The translations under genes were made by a program, and so were the position numbers. A model generated the notes under the pieces. The model searched no databases. It worked only from the letters and a program-made list of their open reading frames with translations, and was not told the origin of the DNA. This document shows positions 36,821 to 45,692 of a stretch of 64,000 bases of DNA, piece after piece. Each line of letters starts with the position of its first letter. Within the stretch, counting starts at the first letter, position 1. Where the stretch lies: NCBI RefSeq assembly GCF_035207705.1, contig NZ_CP128187.1:248001-312000 (forward strand), in the 5' to 3' direction. The stretch comes from Maribacter sp. BPC-D8. GTDB lineage: Bacteria > Bacteroidota > Bacteroidia > Flavobacteriales > Flavobacteriaceae.

Positions 36821-38674
36821 ATGGAAGAAAAGAAATTTGACGTACAATCCATAATTGGCTTCGTGCTTATCTTTGGAATACTCATCTTCATGTTTTACCA
36901 AAACCAACCAACTCCAGAAGAGTTAGAGGCAGAAAAGGCAAAGCAAGAACAAGTAGAAGCTGCGAAGGCATCAGAAGATTCAGAAATAGAAACTGTTATT
37001 AATGATGTACCACAGTTAGATTTACAAGATTCTACTGCAGTTGCCAATTACCAAGGTAAACTTGGTGCTTTTGGTTTTACAAAACCTTCTAATGATATTA
37101 CTACGTTAGAGAACGATGTTCTTTTATTGAAAATCAGTAATAAAGGTGGGCAGATCGTAGAAGCGAAAATGAAACAATTCGTTACTTACGATTCTGTACC
37201 GGTTTATTTGGTAAAAGATGGTAATGCTTCTTTCGGATTAGATTTTGCAACTTCTGATAATAGAACATTGAATACTCAAGATCTGTATTTTGAGCCGACA
37301 ATGACAAATGATAATGGCAACCAAGTATTGTCATTAAAAGCGAAAACTTCGAGCAATCAATATCTTGAATATAGATATGTGATTAAGCCAAATGATTATT
37401 TGGTTGACTTTACGATCAAGTCAAAAGGCTTGGATAATGTAATAAGTTCTAGCAAGCCAGTTCAATTAGATTGGAAGTTAAAAGCAATTCGTCACTCTAA
37501 AAGTATACAGTACGAGAATAGGTATACACGTTTAACTTATAATCATGAAGATGGTAAAATAAGTAAGCTTTCTGAAGGTAGTGATGATGAAGAGACTGAA
37601 GAAGATGTAAAGTGGATTTCTTATAGACAACACTTTTTTAGCAGTATTCTAGCAGCAGATCAGCCTTTTAAAAGTGGTGATCTTACTTCTGTTAATTTAG
37701 TAGAAGAAGAAAGTAGAACTTTCGGTTTTACGAAAGAATATGCATCTGCATTACCGGTAGAATTGGAAGGCGGAGAAATATCTAAAGATTTACATTGGTA
37801 TTTTGGTCCTACAGATGTTGATACTTTATCTAAGTATGAAGATTTAGGTTTGGTTGATTCTATTCCTTTTGGATGGGGTATTTTCGGTTGGATCAACCGT
37901 TATGTATTTACACCTTTCTACTCTTTAATTAGCACATATTTTCCTTATGGTATTGCTATAATTATTATGACGATTTTAGTTCGTTTGGCAATGTCACCGG
38001 TTACATATAAGTCTTATTTGTCTCAAGCGAAGATGAAGGTGTTGAAGCCTGAAATTACTGAGCTAGGGGAGAAGTATAAAGACAATGCAATGAAAAAGCA
38101 GCAAGAGACCATGAAATTGTATGGTAAGGCTGGTGTGAGTCCCATGAGTGGTTGTATACCGGCAGTTATACAAATGCCTATATTTTATGCGCTATTCATG
38201 TTCTTTCCAACATCATTTGCGTTACGTCAGAAATCATTCTTATGGGCAGATGACCTTTCTTCTTTTGATACGATTTATCAATTTCCAGAAGGATTCTCTA
38301 TTCCGTTTTACGGAGATCACGTTAGTTTGTTTCCAATATTAGCATCTATCGCTATATTCTTTTACATGATGATGACAACAGGTCAGAACATGCCAACACA
38401 ACCAGGTATGCCGAACATGAAGTTTATCATGTACCTAATGCCTTTCATGATGTTGATTTTCTTCAATAATTATGCGAGTGGATTGAGTTTGTACTACTTT
38501 GTTTCTAATACCATTACTATCGGTATCATGCTGGTCATTAAGAATTTTATTCTCGATAATGATAAAATTCATGCCCAGATACAAGAGAACAAGAAGAAAC
38601 CGAAGAAAGAAAACAAGTTCCAAAAGAAAATGCGTGAAATGATGGAACAAGCAGAAGCGCAGAAGAAAAAGTAA
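36821..38674 (+). CDS. yidC: Membrane protein insertase YidC
   Basis: YidC inserts and folds inner-membrane proteins, alone or with SecYEG. The 617-residue protein has the Gram-negative layout: N-terminal helix (QSIIGFVLIFGILIFMFYQ), a large periplasmic domain (about 30-350), and the conserved five-helix core from about 360 (FTPFYSLISTYFPYGIAIII, then the cytoplasmic loop with LKPEITELGEKYKDN and GCIPAVIQMPIFYALF). It ends in a Lys-rich tail (KKPKKENKFQKKMREMMEQ), which may contact ribosomes. Followed by a strong terminator. Confidence 0.97.
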   Translation: MEEKKFDVQSIIGFVLIFGILIFMFYQNQPTPEELEAEKAKQEQVEAAKASEDSEIETVINDVPQLDLQDSTAVANYQGKLGAFGFTKPSNDITTLENDVLLLKISNKGGQIVEAKMKQFVTYDSVPVYLVKDGNASFGLDFATSDNRTLNTQDLYFEPTMTNDNGNQVLSLKAKTSSNQYLEYRYVIKPNDYLVDFTIKSKGLDNVISSSKPVQLDWKLKAIRHSKSIQYENRYTRLTYNHEDGKISKLSEGSDDEETEEDVKWISYRQHFFSSILAADQPFKSGDLTSVNLVEEESRTFGFTKEYASALPVELEGGEISKDLHWYFGPTDVDTLSKYEDLGLVDSIPFGWGIFGWINRYVFTPFYSLISTYFPYGIAIIIMTILVRLAMSPVTYKSYLSQAKMKVLKPEITELGEKYKDNAMKKQQETMKLYGKAGVSPMSGCIPAVIQMPIFYALFMFFPTSFALRQKSFLWADDLSSFDTIYQFPEGFSIPFYGDHVSLFPILASIAIFFYMMMTTGQNMPTQPGMPNMKFIMYLMPFMMLIFFNNYASGLSLYYFVSNTITIGIMLVIKNFILDNDKIHAQIQENKKKPKKENKFQKKMREMMEQAEAQKKK

Positions 38675-38698
38675 AAAAACTTTAGTGTTATAAAAATA

Positions 38699-38730
38699 AA
38701 AAGCCCTTTCAAAATTGAAAGGGCTTTTGC
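38699..38730 (+). terminator. Rho-independent terminator of yidC
   Basis: AAAAGCCCTTTCAA and TTGAAAGGGCTTTT form an inverted repeat with a short A-rich loop, followed by T residues; 25 bp after the stop. Confidence 0.9.
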
Positions 38731-39057
38731 CATTGGTTAAGGCTTGGTTTGGTAAGATTTGGGATGTCAAAGATGTAATTAATTTAAGGTTATATAAAAA
38801 GTTAGTTGTCAAGGGTGACAAATTGTATGTTAAACGAGTGTATGATGATGTTTAGGTTTTTTTGAAATAGAATACTCTATTTAAATTGTAGCTTTTGTAA
38901 AAATATTAGGTTAGAATATTTAGATACATCGTATAAAAAATCCAAGATTGTCAAATATTGGTTAAAGCTTAAGTAACATTTTAAACGGTTATATACCTAT
39001 CTGCTTTTAATGAGTAGATTTCTAAATACTATAGGCGCATCGTATTCTTAAAACTTT

Positions 39058-39090
39058 ATATAAAAAAAGAGCCGCATTATGCGGCTCTTT
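39058..39090 (-). terminator. Rho-independent terminator of the fasciclin gene
   Basis: On the minus strand AAAGAGCCGCA, loop TAA, TGCGGCTCTTT is followed by a TTTT run. It lies 22 bp past the stop at 39113. Confidence 0.93.
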
Positions 39091-39112
39091 AAATTTTGAA
39101 AAAGGGTATAAA

Positions 39113-40984
39113 TTAGTTTGTTGTGTCTGGTATCATAACAGTGTCGATAGCATGTATAACACCATTATTAGCTTGAACATCAACCGCGATAATACCGATT
39201 TCTGCATTACCCGAACCATCTGTAATGGTAACATTGCCATCACCATCAATAGTAAAAGTTAAGGTGTCACCTTCTAAAGTCGCGGGAGAAACTAATCCGC
39301 TACTCAAGTCGCTAGAAACAATATTTGCGCCAGCAATAACATGATGATTTAATACAGCAGTTAACACATCTCCACTTGGTACTGCTGCTAAGTCTGCAAA
39401 CGCTCCGTTAGTAGGTGCGAATACTGTAAAAGGAGCAGGTTCTGTACCTGTAGCAGTACTTAAAACACTTACAAAGTCTGGTTGACCTTCAGCAGTTAAT
39501 GCGCCTACAAGAGAACTAAAGTTAGGGTCAGCTGTTGCAAAAGTTACCACATTTGGCAAATCTATAACTGTGTCTACTGCATGTATAATTCCGTTAGTAG
39601 CAACGATATCGGCTGCAGCCACAGAACTTATTCCGTTTAATGTAACGCCATCATCAACATTCACATAAATACTTAGATTATCACCATCTACATTGGTCGC
39701 GGCAGTGTTAAAATATGTATTAGAAAGACTTGCTGCATCTGCAGCTGCGCCAGAAATTACGTGGTTTGCTAAAATACTATTGATGTCATTATTTGATGGA
39801 TTTGTAAAACTGTCAATAGCAGAATTTAAAGGGGCAAATACGGTAAAGTCAGTTTCTGAATCAGATAGTAATGTTGTAAAAGTTGTATTACCGTCTGCTG
39901 TCAAAGCACCTACTAAAGATGTTAAGTTAGGGTTTGCAATAGCATGATCTACGATATTAGGTAAACCTATTACAGCATCAACAATATGAACTACTCCGTT
40001 TATAGCTTTATTATCTGCAGCGGTAACAGTAGAAACACCATTAATAACAACGCCATCTTCTATATTTATAAACATACTAAGATTTGCGTCATCAGGACCC
40101 GCAGTTGAAAGAGATGAAACATATCCGGTAGACAAATCAGTAGATAAATTAGTGCCTGCAACCACATGGTTCAATAAAACTTGTGTGAGTACATCTGTCG
40201 GAATCTCATCAAGGCTGCTAAAATTATTATCCATCAAGAAAGCTTCGAAAGCTTCGTTTGTTGGTGCAAATACCGTAAAAGGACCTTCACCAGCCAATAA
40301 AGTTGGTAATTCTTCATCTGCAGCAACCAAAGCTTCTACTAATATACTTAAGCTTGGTACTGATATAGCTAAGTCGGTAATAGAAGACAATAAGACATCA
40401 CTTAGTGCATCTAAGGCTTCTTGAGGAATCAATACTTTATCGATTAAATGTACTATTCCGTTTTCGGTTTCTACGTCAGCTGTAGTTACCATAGCCATTT
40501 CGTCTGCGGCATCGGTAAAAGTAACTCCATCCGCTATACTAACAGTAAGTGTTTCACCTTGTAAAGTAGTAATAGATTGTCCTTCAGTTAGATCACCAGA
40601 ACTTACAGCTGCTCCAGATACCACATGATATTTTAAAATTGTAGCCAATAAGTCTTGTAATTGCTCATTGTTAAAATCATCTAATGTGTCAAATCCATCT
40701 AATCGAGCTAATAGGCTTGAAAAAGCATCATTGGTCGGTGCTAAAACTGTAAATTGACCTTCGCTACTTAAAGCTGTAATTAAATCGTTATTTGCACTTT
40801 CGTCAGCTTTTGTAAGTGCTGATACTAGAGAACTCAAAGAACTTGTTTTTTGTGCAGCCTCTACTATGTTGTCTTCTTCAACGATAATTACTGGATCATC
40901 ATTGTCATCATCGCTACAAGAAGCAGCAAAAACTAACAGCATTACCATAGCTGTAGATTTTAAAATTTTACCTAGATTTTTCAT
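39113..40984 (-). CDS. Fasciclin (FAS1) lipoprotein with four FAS1 domains
   Basis: 623 residues. MKNLGKILKSTAMVMLLVFAASC gives a lipoprotein signal with Cys23, followed by an Asp-rich stretch. Four FAS1 domains are visible, each with an FTVFAPTNxAF-type motif and a closing NGxxHxxDxVI motif: about 41-175, 186-330, 345-470 and 480-620. FAS1 domains mediate adhesion to other cells or surfaces and self-association. The repeats are unequal in length, and the second and third overlap in sequence (NIVDHAIANPNL, NVVTFATADPNF), suggesting duplication. A surface adhesion role is likely. No adhesin-export genes are adjacent. Confidence 0.93.
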   Translation of the reverse strand: MKNLGKILKSTAMVMLLVFAASCSDDDNDDPVIIVEEDNIVEAAQKTSSLSSLVSALTKADESANNDLITALSSEGQFTVLAPTNDAFSSLLARLDGFDTLDDFNNEQLQDLLATILKYHVVSGAAVSSGDLTEGQSITTLQGETLTVSIADGVTFTDAADEMAMVTTADVETENGIVHLIDKVLIPQEALDALSDVLLSSITDLAISVPSLSILVEALVAADEELPTLLAGEGPFTVFAPTNEAFEAFLMDNNFSSLDEIPTDVLTQVLLNHVVAGTNLSTDLSTGYVSSLSTAGPDDANLSMFINIEDGVVINGVSTVTAADNKAINGVVHIVDAVIGLPNIVDHAIANPNLTSLVGALTADGNTTFTTLLSDSETDFTVFAPLNSAIDSFTNPSNNDINSILANHVISGAAADAASLSNTYFNTAATNVDGDNLSIYVNVDDGVTLNGISSVAAADIVATNGIIHAVDTVIDLPNVVTFATADPNFSSLVGALTAEGQPDFVSVLSTATGTEPAPFTVFAPTNGAFADLAAVPSGDVLTAVLNHHVIAGANIVSSDLSSGLVSPATLEGDTLTFTIDGDGNVTITDGSGNAEIGIIAVDVQANNGVIHAIDTVMIPDTTN

Positions 40985-41323
40985 TTTACAATTTTTTGTT
41001 GAACTATTTTAAAGCTAAGCTAAACAAAATATTTACATATTTAAAATAAGGATATGGTAGATATTGTTCTATTTAATTGCATTATATTGTAAAATTCACC
41101 TGATAATTGTAGATAATAAAAGGCTTTGTCTCAAATTATGATTTAAAATTGTTTAATATAAATTGGTAAAAGTTTAACATTTTTATTGACAATAAATGAT
41201 TCAGCTTTAACTTTTTAAAGGTTTTTGGGAAATAAAATTATTTTTTTTGATGAGACATGTGAGTTGAAAAAAAAGTATTTCTGAAATGAAATTTTGTAAT
41301 TTTGTACCGACCAAGAAGAAGAG
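40985..41323. other. 339-bp intergenic stretch between divergent fasciclin and mnmA genes
   Basis: AT-rich, with A and T homopolymer runs. It should contain the promoters of both genes; only the mnmA -7 box (41297-41304) is clear. I see no ORF, RNA gene or repeat. Confidence 0.6.
41297..41304 (+). promoter_or_regulatory. Putative -7 promoter box of mnmA
   Basis: TAATTTTG matches TAnnTTTG and ends 19 bp before the ATG; a purine-rich AAGAAGAAGAG stretch sits directly ahead of the start. Confidence 0.5.
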
Positions 41324-42514
41324 ATGAAAAAAGTAGTAATAGGACTTTCTGGAGGAGTAGATTCGAGCGTAGCAGCATACTTGCTAAAAGAGCAAGGTTA
41401 TGATGTTATAGGCTTGTTTATGAAGAATTGGCATGATGATTCGGTAACGATATCAGAAGAGTGTCCGTGGTTAGAAGATAGCAACGATGCATTAATTGTA
41501 GCTGAGAAACTAGGAATACCGTTTCAAACAGTTGATTTAAGTGCGGAGTATAAAGAGCGTATAGTAGATTATATGTTTAGGGAATATGAAATGGGACGTA
41601 CTCCAAACCCTGATGTACTGTGTAATAGGGAAATCAAGTTTGATGTCTTTATGAAAATTGCCATGCAATTAGGGGCAGATTATGTTGCCACAGGTCATTA
41701 TTGTAGAAAAGGAACACTACATAATTCTGATGGTTCTGAAACATATCAATTACTGGCAGGAAAAGATGGTAATAAAGACCAATCTTATTTCTTATGCCAG
41801 TTATCGCAAGAGCAATTATCAAAAACATTATTTCCGATAGGGGAGTTGACCAAGCCTGAGGTAAGGGAAATTGCCAAAAAAATGGAACTGATTACTGCAG
41901 ATAAAAAAGACTCACAAGGTTTATGTTTTATTGGTAAGGTTAGATTACCAGAGTTTTTACAACAACAGCTAAAACCTAAAACGGGTAAAATTGTTGAGGT
42001 TCCTGCAGCTTTTGAGAGTTATGAAAGAGCTATACCATCGTTTTCAGATAAAAGCGCTGAGTTAGAATTTTATGCAGAAAAACCGGTCTATCATTTAACT
42101 GATGGTAAAATTGTAGGTGAACACCAAGGGGCGCATTACTTTACAAAAGGGCAGCGTAAAGGGTTGCATGTAGGTGGTACAAAAGAACCGTTATTTGTCA
42201 TAGATACAGATGTTAATGAAAATGTTATTTACACAGGTCAAGGCAAAGCACACCCTGGTTTGTATAGAAGAACGTTGTTTGTAAAGGACGAAGAAATACA
42301 TTGGGTGCGTACAGATTTAGCTTTGAAGATTGATGAGAAACTAGAAGTAAAAGCACGTATTAGATACCGTCAAGAATTGCAAGAAGCTACTATTTATAGA
42401 GTAGAGGGTGGTATGTATGTTGATTTCAAAGAAATGCAATCTGCAATTACCGAAGGTCAATTTGTAGCATGGTATATTGAAGATGACCTTATAGGGTCGG
42501 GTGTAATTTCTTAA
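41324..42514 (+). CDS. mnmA: tRNA-specific 2-thiouridylase MnmA
   Basis: MnmA makes the 2-thio group of uridine-34 in tRNA-Lys, Glu and Gln, using sulfur relayed from a cysteine desulfurase. The 396-residue product has the ATP-pyrophosphatase loop [11 protein letters not shown], the first catalytic Cys100 in [12 protein letters not shown], the second Cys201 in [10 protein letters not shown], and the region [15 protein letters not shown]. The longer insertion [18 protein letters not shown] is seen in Bacteroidota forms. Intact. A hairpin and T run follow the stop. Confidence 0.97.
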   Translation: MKKVVIGLSGGVDSSVAAYLLKEQGYDVIGLFMKNWHDDSVTISEECPWLEDSNDALIVAEKLGIPFQTVDLSAEYKERIVDYMFREYEMGRTPNPDVLCNREIKFDVFMKIAMQLGADYVATGHYCRKGTLHNSDGSETYQLLAGKDGNKDQSYFLCQLSQEQLSKTLFPIGELTKPEVREIAKKMELITADKKDSQGLCFIGKVRLPEFLQQQLKPKTGKIVEVPAAFESYERAIPSFSDKSAELEFYAEKPVYHLTDGKIVGEHQGAHYFTKGQRKGLHVGGTKEPLFVIDTDVNENVIYTGQGKAHPGLYRRTLFVKDEEIHWVRTDLALKIDEKLEVKARIRYRQELQEATIYRVEGGMYVDFKEMQSAITEGQFVAWYIEDDLIGSGVIS

Positions 42515-42524
42515 CTAGAGAATT

Positions 42525-42567
42525 ACATTTTAAGGTCCATAATAGTATCTTTAAAATGTGATTTTTC
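42525..42567 (+). terminator. Probable terminator of mnmA
   Basis: ACATTTTAAGG pairs with CTTTAAAATGT (11 bp including one G.U) around a 13-nt loop, followed by GATTTTT. AT-rich and therefore weaker than the other terminators here. A 13-bp palindrome (CTCGATAATCGAG, 42569-42581) follows directly. Confidence 0.6.
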
Positions 42568-42671
42568 ACTCGATAATCGAGATTTAAGTCGTTCGATCCT
42601 TGAGTCAAATTCTAAATTCAATTTTCAACATAAAGCTTTGGGTGATTACTCAGAGGTAAATTACTTCAATC

Positions 42672-43613
42672 ATGCAAAATAGAATTACCGAACTTTTCAA
42701 GATAGAATTCCCTATTATTCAAGGAGGAATGATTTGGACCAGCGGATGGCGATTAGCTAGTGCTGTATCAAATGCCGGAGGTTTAGGAGTTATTGGTTCC
42801 GGTAGTATGTATCCTGATGTTTTGCGTGAGCATATTCAAAAATGCAAGAAGGCGACTTCGAAACCTTTTGCGGTTAATGTACCTATGTTGTATCCTGATA
42901 TTGATAAATTGATGGATATTATTATAGAGGAGGATGTAAAAATTGTATTTACATCTGCAGGAAATCCGAAAACATGGACATCCATCCTAAAAGAAAAAGG
43001 AATTACTGTTGTACATGTAGTGAGTAGTTTAAAGTTTGCATTGAAAGCTCAGGAAGCCGGAGTAGATGCTATTGTTGCAGAAGGCTTTGAAGCAGGCGGA
43101 CATAATGGTCGGGATGAAACAACAACTTTAGTATTAATACCTGCAGTGAAAGAAAAAATAACTATTCCTTTGATTGCGGCGGGAGGCATAGCAACAGGCA
43201 AAGCAATGTTGGCAGCGATGGTTTTAGGCGCTGACGGAGTGCAAGTAGGTAGTCGATTTGTAGCAAGTGTAGAAGCATCGAATCATACTAGCTTTAAAGA
43301 AGTTGTCGTAAATGCCAAAGAAGGTGATACTCATTTGACATTAAAAGAATTGGCACCCGTTCGTTTAGTGAAAAACAAATTTTATAACGAAGTTCAAAAA
43401 GCATACGCTGACGGAGCAACTGCCGAAGAGTTGAAAACGCTCTTAGGCAGAGGTCGTGCCAAAAAAGGCATGTTCTTAGGTGACTTAGAAGATGGCGAGC
43501 TAGAAATAGGTCAAGTATCTGCTTTAATACACGACATAAAACCGGCTGGCGAAATTGTTAAGAAGCTGATGAGTGAGTTTCAAGAGAGGAAAGCGGAACT
43601 TTCTAATTTCTGA
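42672..43613 (+). CDS. Nitronate monooxygenase / FabK-like FMN protein
   Basis: 313 residues with a TIM-barrel FMN fold. ITELFKIEFPIIQGGMIWTS at the N-terminus, AEGFEAGGHNGRD (the catalytic His region), IPLIAAGGIATGKAML and GADGVQVGSRFVAS are the family hallmarks. These enzymes oxidise nitronates or, as FabK, reduce enoyl-ACP; sequence alone does not separate them with confidence. The last 11 bp overlap the convergent lipoprotein gene. The final 123 coding bases before the C-terminal few residues are duplicated at 45529-45651. Confidence 0.9.
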   Translation: MQNRITELFKIEFPIIQGGMIWTSGWRLASAVSNAGGLGVIGSGSMYPDVLREHIQKCKKATSKPFAVNVPMLYPDIDKLMDIIIEEDVKIVFTSAGNPKTWTSILKEKGITVVHVVSSLKFALKAQEAGVDAIVAEGFEAGGHNGRDETTTLVLIPAVKEKITIPLIAAGGIATGKAMLAAMVLGADGVQVGSRFVASVEASNHTSFKEVVVNAKEGDTHLTLKELAPVRLVKNKFYNEVQKAYADGATAEELKTLLGRGRAKKGMFLGDLEDGELEIGQVSALIHDIKPAGEIVKKLMSEFQERKAELSNF

Positions 43614-45429
43614 CATTATTTAAGCACCTTTCTACAAGCATTTCAATTGCATAAGTTTCATCAAATTGCCAATATGTTGTGTCAATTGCACTTGAAACTG
43701 ACCATAATTGACGCATTACATAATTTTCACGTAATAATTTATCTTGTCTTATTTCTTCAAGATAAATCTCATCTAAATATTTTAAGTCTTCTAGTATTGA
43801 ATTTTCTTTTTTTGAAGTTTCAAACTGAGCTAATATTTTTTTAATTTCTCTTTCAGAATATTCTTGAAGATTAAATTTTAATAGACTGTCAGTATTTGTT
43901 TGAAAATTAATTACATCTAAAAAGGTTTGATCATCTTTATATGCGATAAGTATACCAATTGCTTTTTCATCTTTAGGCATTATCATTTCTCTTTGTGTTT
44001 CATTACCAACGTAAAACGTTTTGGAGTCATTTGTTTTTAAGCGATAAAGGCTTTTTATTGAGGTATACATAACATAGCCATATGCTCTGTCAAAGGTATT
44101 TTCATTTGTAACTAAAAACTCTAAAGGCGAATATTCCCAATTTTTGGGTATTGTACCTTTGTCAATATTAATCCAGCCAGTATCGGTCAGTTCAAAACCA
44201 TAACTAGTCATTCGATAGGCTTCTCTTATATTCAATAATTTTTTATAATTATTAACCAGTTCTTTAGCCTTTTTCGTTTGCTCATTATTAGCTTTAACGG
44301 CTTTGTTGCGTTGCTCTGTCAATTCATTTTTAACTAATTGCAATCTATTTTCATAATAACTTTTTAAGAGTAGTAAGTTTTTATTAGGAACTTTTATTTT
44401 AGTCCATTTTTGAGATGCAAATTTTTCAAAATCTTCTTGATAAACATTATCGTCTAATAAGCTAGCAGTAATACTGTCAAGTTCCCATAAATTCTTGTCA
44501 AGATTTTGTGCATAAATATCGATGATATCACTTCGGCAAATTTTAAACATGACTTTAAGCCTTTCTTCAAATTGTTTTGTGGCAATTAATGTATTTTGAA
44601 ACTGATTATTTTTTATTGCTTTAATTGCAGCTGGATCAACTCCATAGTTAACTAAATTGTCAAATTTTGAGTAGTGTGTTGAATCTAATTCTGTTTCATT
44701 TACTTTATCATAATAGGATTCGCTAAAATTTGTATCTGGTACAGTTTCTTCTATAATTTCATTTCCAGTTTTAAAGTATAGGCTATAATATAAACTATCA
44801 ACGAACTTTTCATTCACTTTCTGGTGATTAAGAAAAGGCATTTCTTTTTCTAATGTTTCAACAAATCCGTCAGGTAAAAAGTCTAACGTAAACAAATCTA
44901 AAGGAATAAGATAATTTTCTATCGGAATGGGATTTACCCAATTCATATTCCCATTCTTATCTCGAAAACCTTTGTAAACAGACATTCCTGATTTTCGATT
45001 GGTAGTAGGGATTTCTACATATACAGGCTTTTCAGGATTCACAAATAGTTGTCTGCCTTTAGCGGTTGCATTAAAGTAAATCATTCCATCAGTCTCTAAA
45101 AGCTTTCCGTTTGATGTAGTAGTTAGATTGCTTAAAACCATCTCATCTATGGTAAGCGCTTCAGTAAGTTCTATTTGAATATTTTCTGTGACAATATTAT
45201 CATCAGAATCTAAAAAACTTCCTTTTTGAAATACGATTGTGGTTCCATTCTCGCCAGAAATTACGGTATCATTTTTAGCATCAATTTTAAAATATTGACT
45301 CGAAGTAATAGTATTTTTAAATGGGTCTTCTTGATGATTTTTAACTATAAAATCTGGTTTGGGATTACATTGAAGAAAAGAAAATAATAAAACCGAAAAG
45401 CCTAAAACTAATAAAATACCTTTTTTCAT
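43603..45429 (-). CDS. Unrecognised large lipoprotein
   Basis: 608 residues. MKKGILLVLGFSVLLFSFLQC supplies a lipoprotein signal with Cys21. I do not recognise the body. An early segment (about 55-125: ISGENGTTIVFQKGSFLDSD, then NIQIELTEAL) resembles the ZU5-like beta domains of surface proteins, only weakly; the middle (about 310-400) is a Lys/Glu/Asn-rich helical stretch suggesting a coiled coil. It is AT-rich and Asn/Lys/Ile-rich compared with its neighbours. The stop codon (43603-43605) sits in DNA derived from the 3' end of the nitronate monooxygenase gene, and a second copy of that end lies upstream of its start, so the gene is bracketed by direct repeats. Confidence 0.75.
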   Translation of the reverse strand: MKKGILLVLGFSVLLFSFLQCNPKPDFIVKNHQEDPFKNTITSSQYFKIDAKNDTVISGENGTTIVFQKGSFLDSDDNIVTENIQIELTEALTIDEMVLSNLTTTSNGKLLETDGMIYFNATAKGRQLFVNPEKPVYVEIPTTNRKSGMSVYKGFRDKNGNMNWVNPIPIENYLIPLDLFTLDFLPDGFVETLEKEMPFLNHQKVNEKFVDSLYYSLYFKTGNEIIEETVPDTNFSESYYDKVNETELDSTHYSKFDNLVNYGVDPAAIKAIKNNQFQNTLIATKQFEERLKVMFKICRSDIIDIYAQNLDKNLWELDSITASLLDDNVYQEDFEKFASQKWTKIKVPNKNLLLLKSYYENRLQLVKNELTEQRNKAVKANNEQTKKAKELVNNYKKLLNIREAYRMTSYGFELTDTGWINIDKGTIPKNWEYSPLEFLVTNENTFDRAYGYVMYTSIKSLYRLKTNDSKTFYVGNETQREMIMPKDEKAIGILIAYKDDQTFLDVINFQTNTDSLLKFNLQEYSEREIKKILAQFETSKKENSILEDLKYLDEIYLEEIRQDKLLRENYVMRQLWSVSSAIDTTYWQFDETYAIEMLVERCLNNVRN

Positions 45430-45528
45430 AAGAGTGGTTTAAAAGCAGGTTATAAGCGTTAAAAGTGTATTTGGAGTAATGTAGCATTCTTAATTAACAT
45501 GCCATAAATAAAATGTGTTTCACCTTTG

Positions 45529-45661
45529 TGACTTAGAAGATGGCGAACTAGAAATAGGTCAAGTATCTGCTTTGATACACGACATAAAACCGGCTGGTGA
45601 TATTGTTAAGGAGCTGATGAGTGAGTTTCAAGAGAGGAAAGCAGAACTTTCCTCTTTATGA
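45529..45661 (+). pseudogene. Remnant: duplicated 3' end of the nitronate monooxygenase gene
   Basis: 45529-45651 aligns without gaps to 43481-43603 with six mismatches in 123 bp. Translated in the same frame it reads DLEDGELEIGQVSALIHDIK, continues to QERKAELSSL and ends in TGA at 45659-45661. There is no start codon or upstream coding sequence; only about 43 codons remain. Four of the mismatches are silent and two replace residues (Glu to Asp, Lys to Glu), so the copy is either young or was recently maintained by gene conversion. Confidence 0.9.
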
Positions 45662-45692
45662 TATAAAACCTTATAGTTCATTTACTACTTTA

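Larger units (their letters stand above)
38675..39112. other. 438-bp intergenic stretch
   Basis: Between convergent yidC and fasciclin genes. It holds one terminator at each end (38699-38730 and 39058-39090). The ~330 bp between are AT-rich, with no ORF, repeat or RNA gene that I can recognise. Confidence 0.7.

Noticed and set aside
42594..42610. Sequence GTTCGATCCTTGAG resembling a tRNA T-arm
   Set aside because: No acceptor, D or anticodon stem can be built around it.
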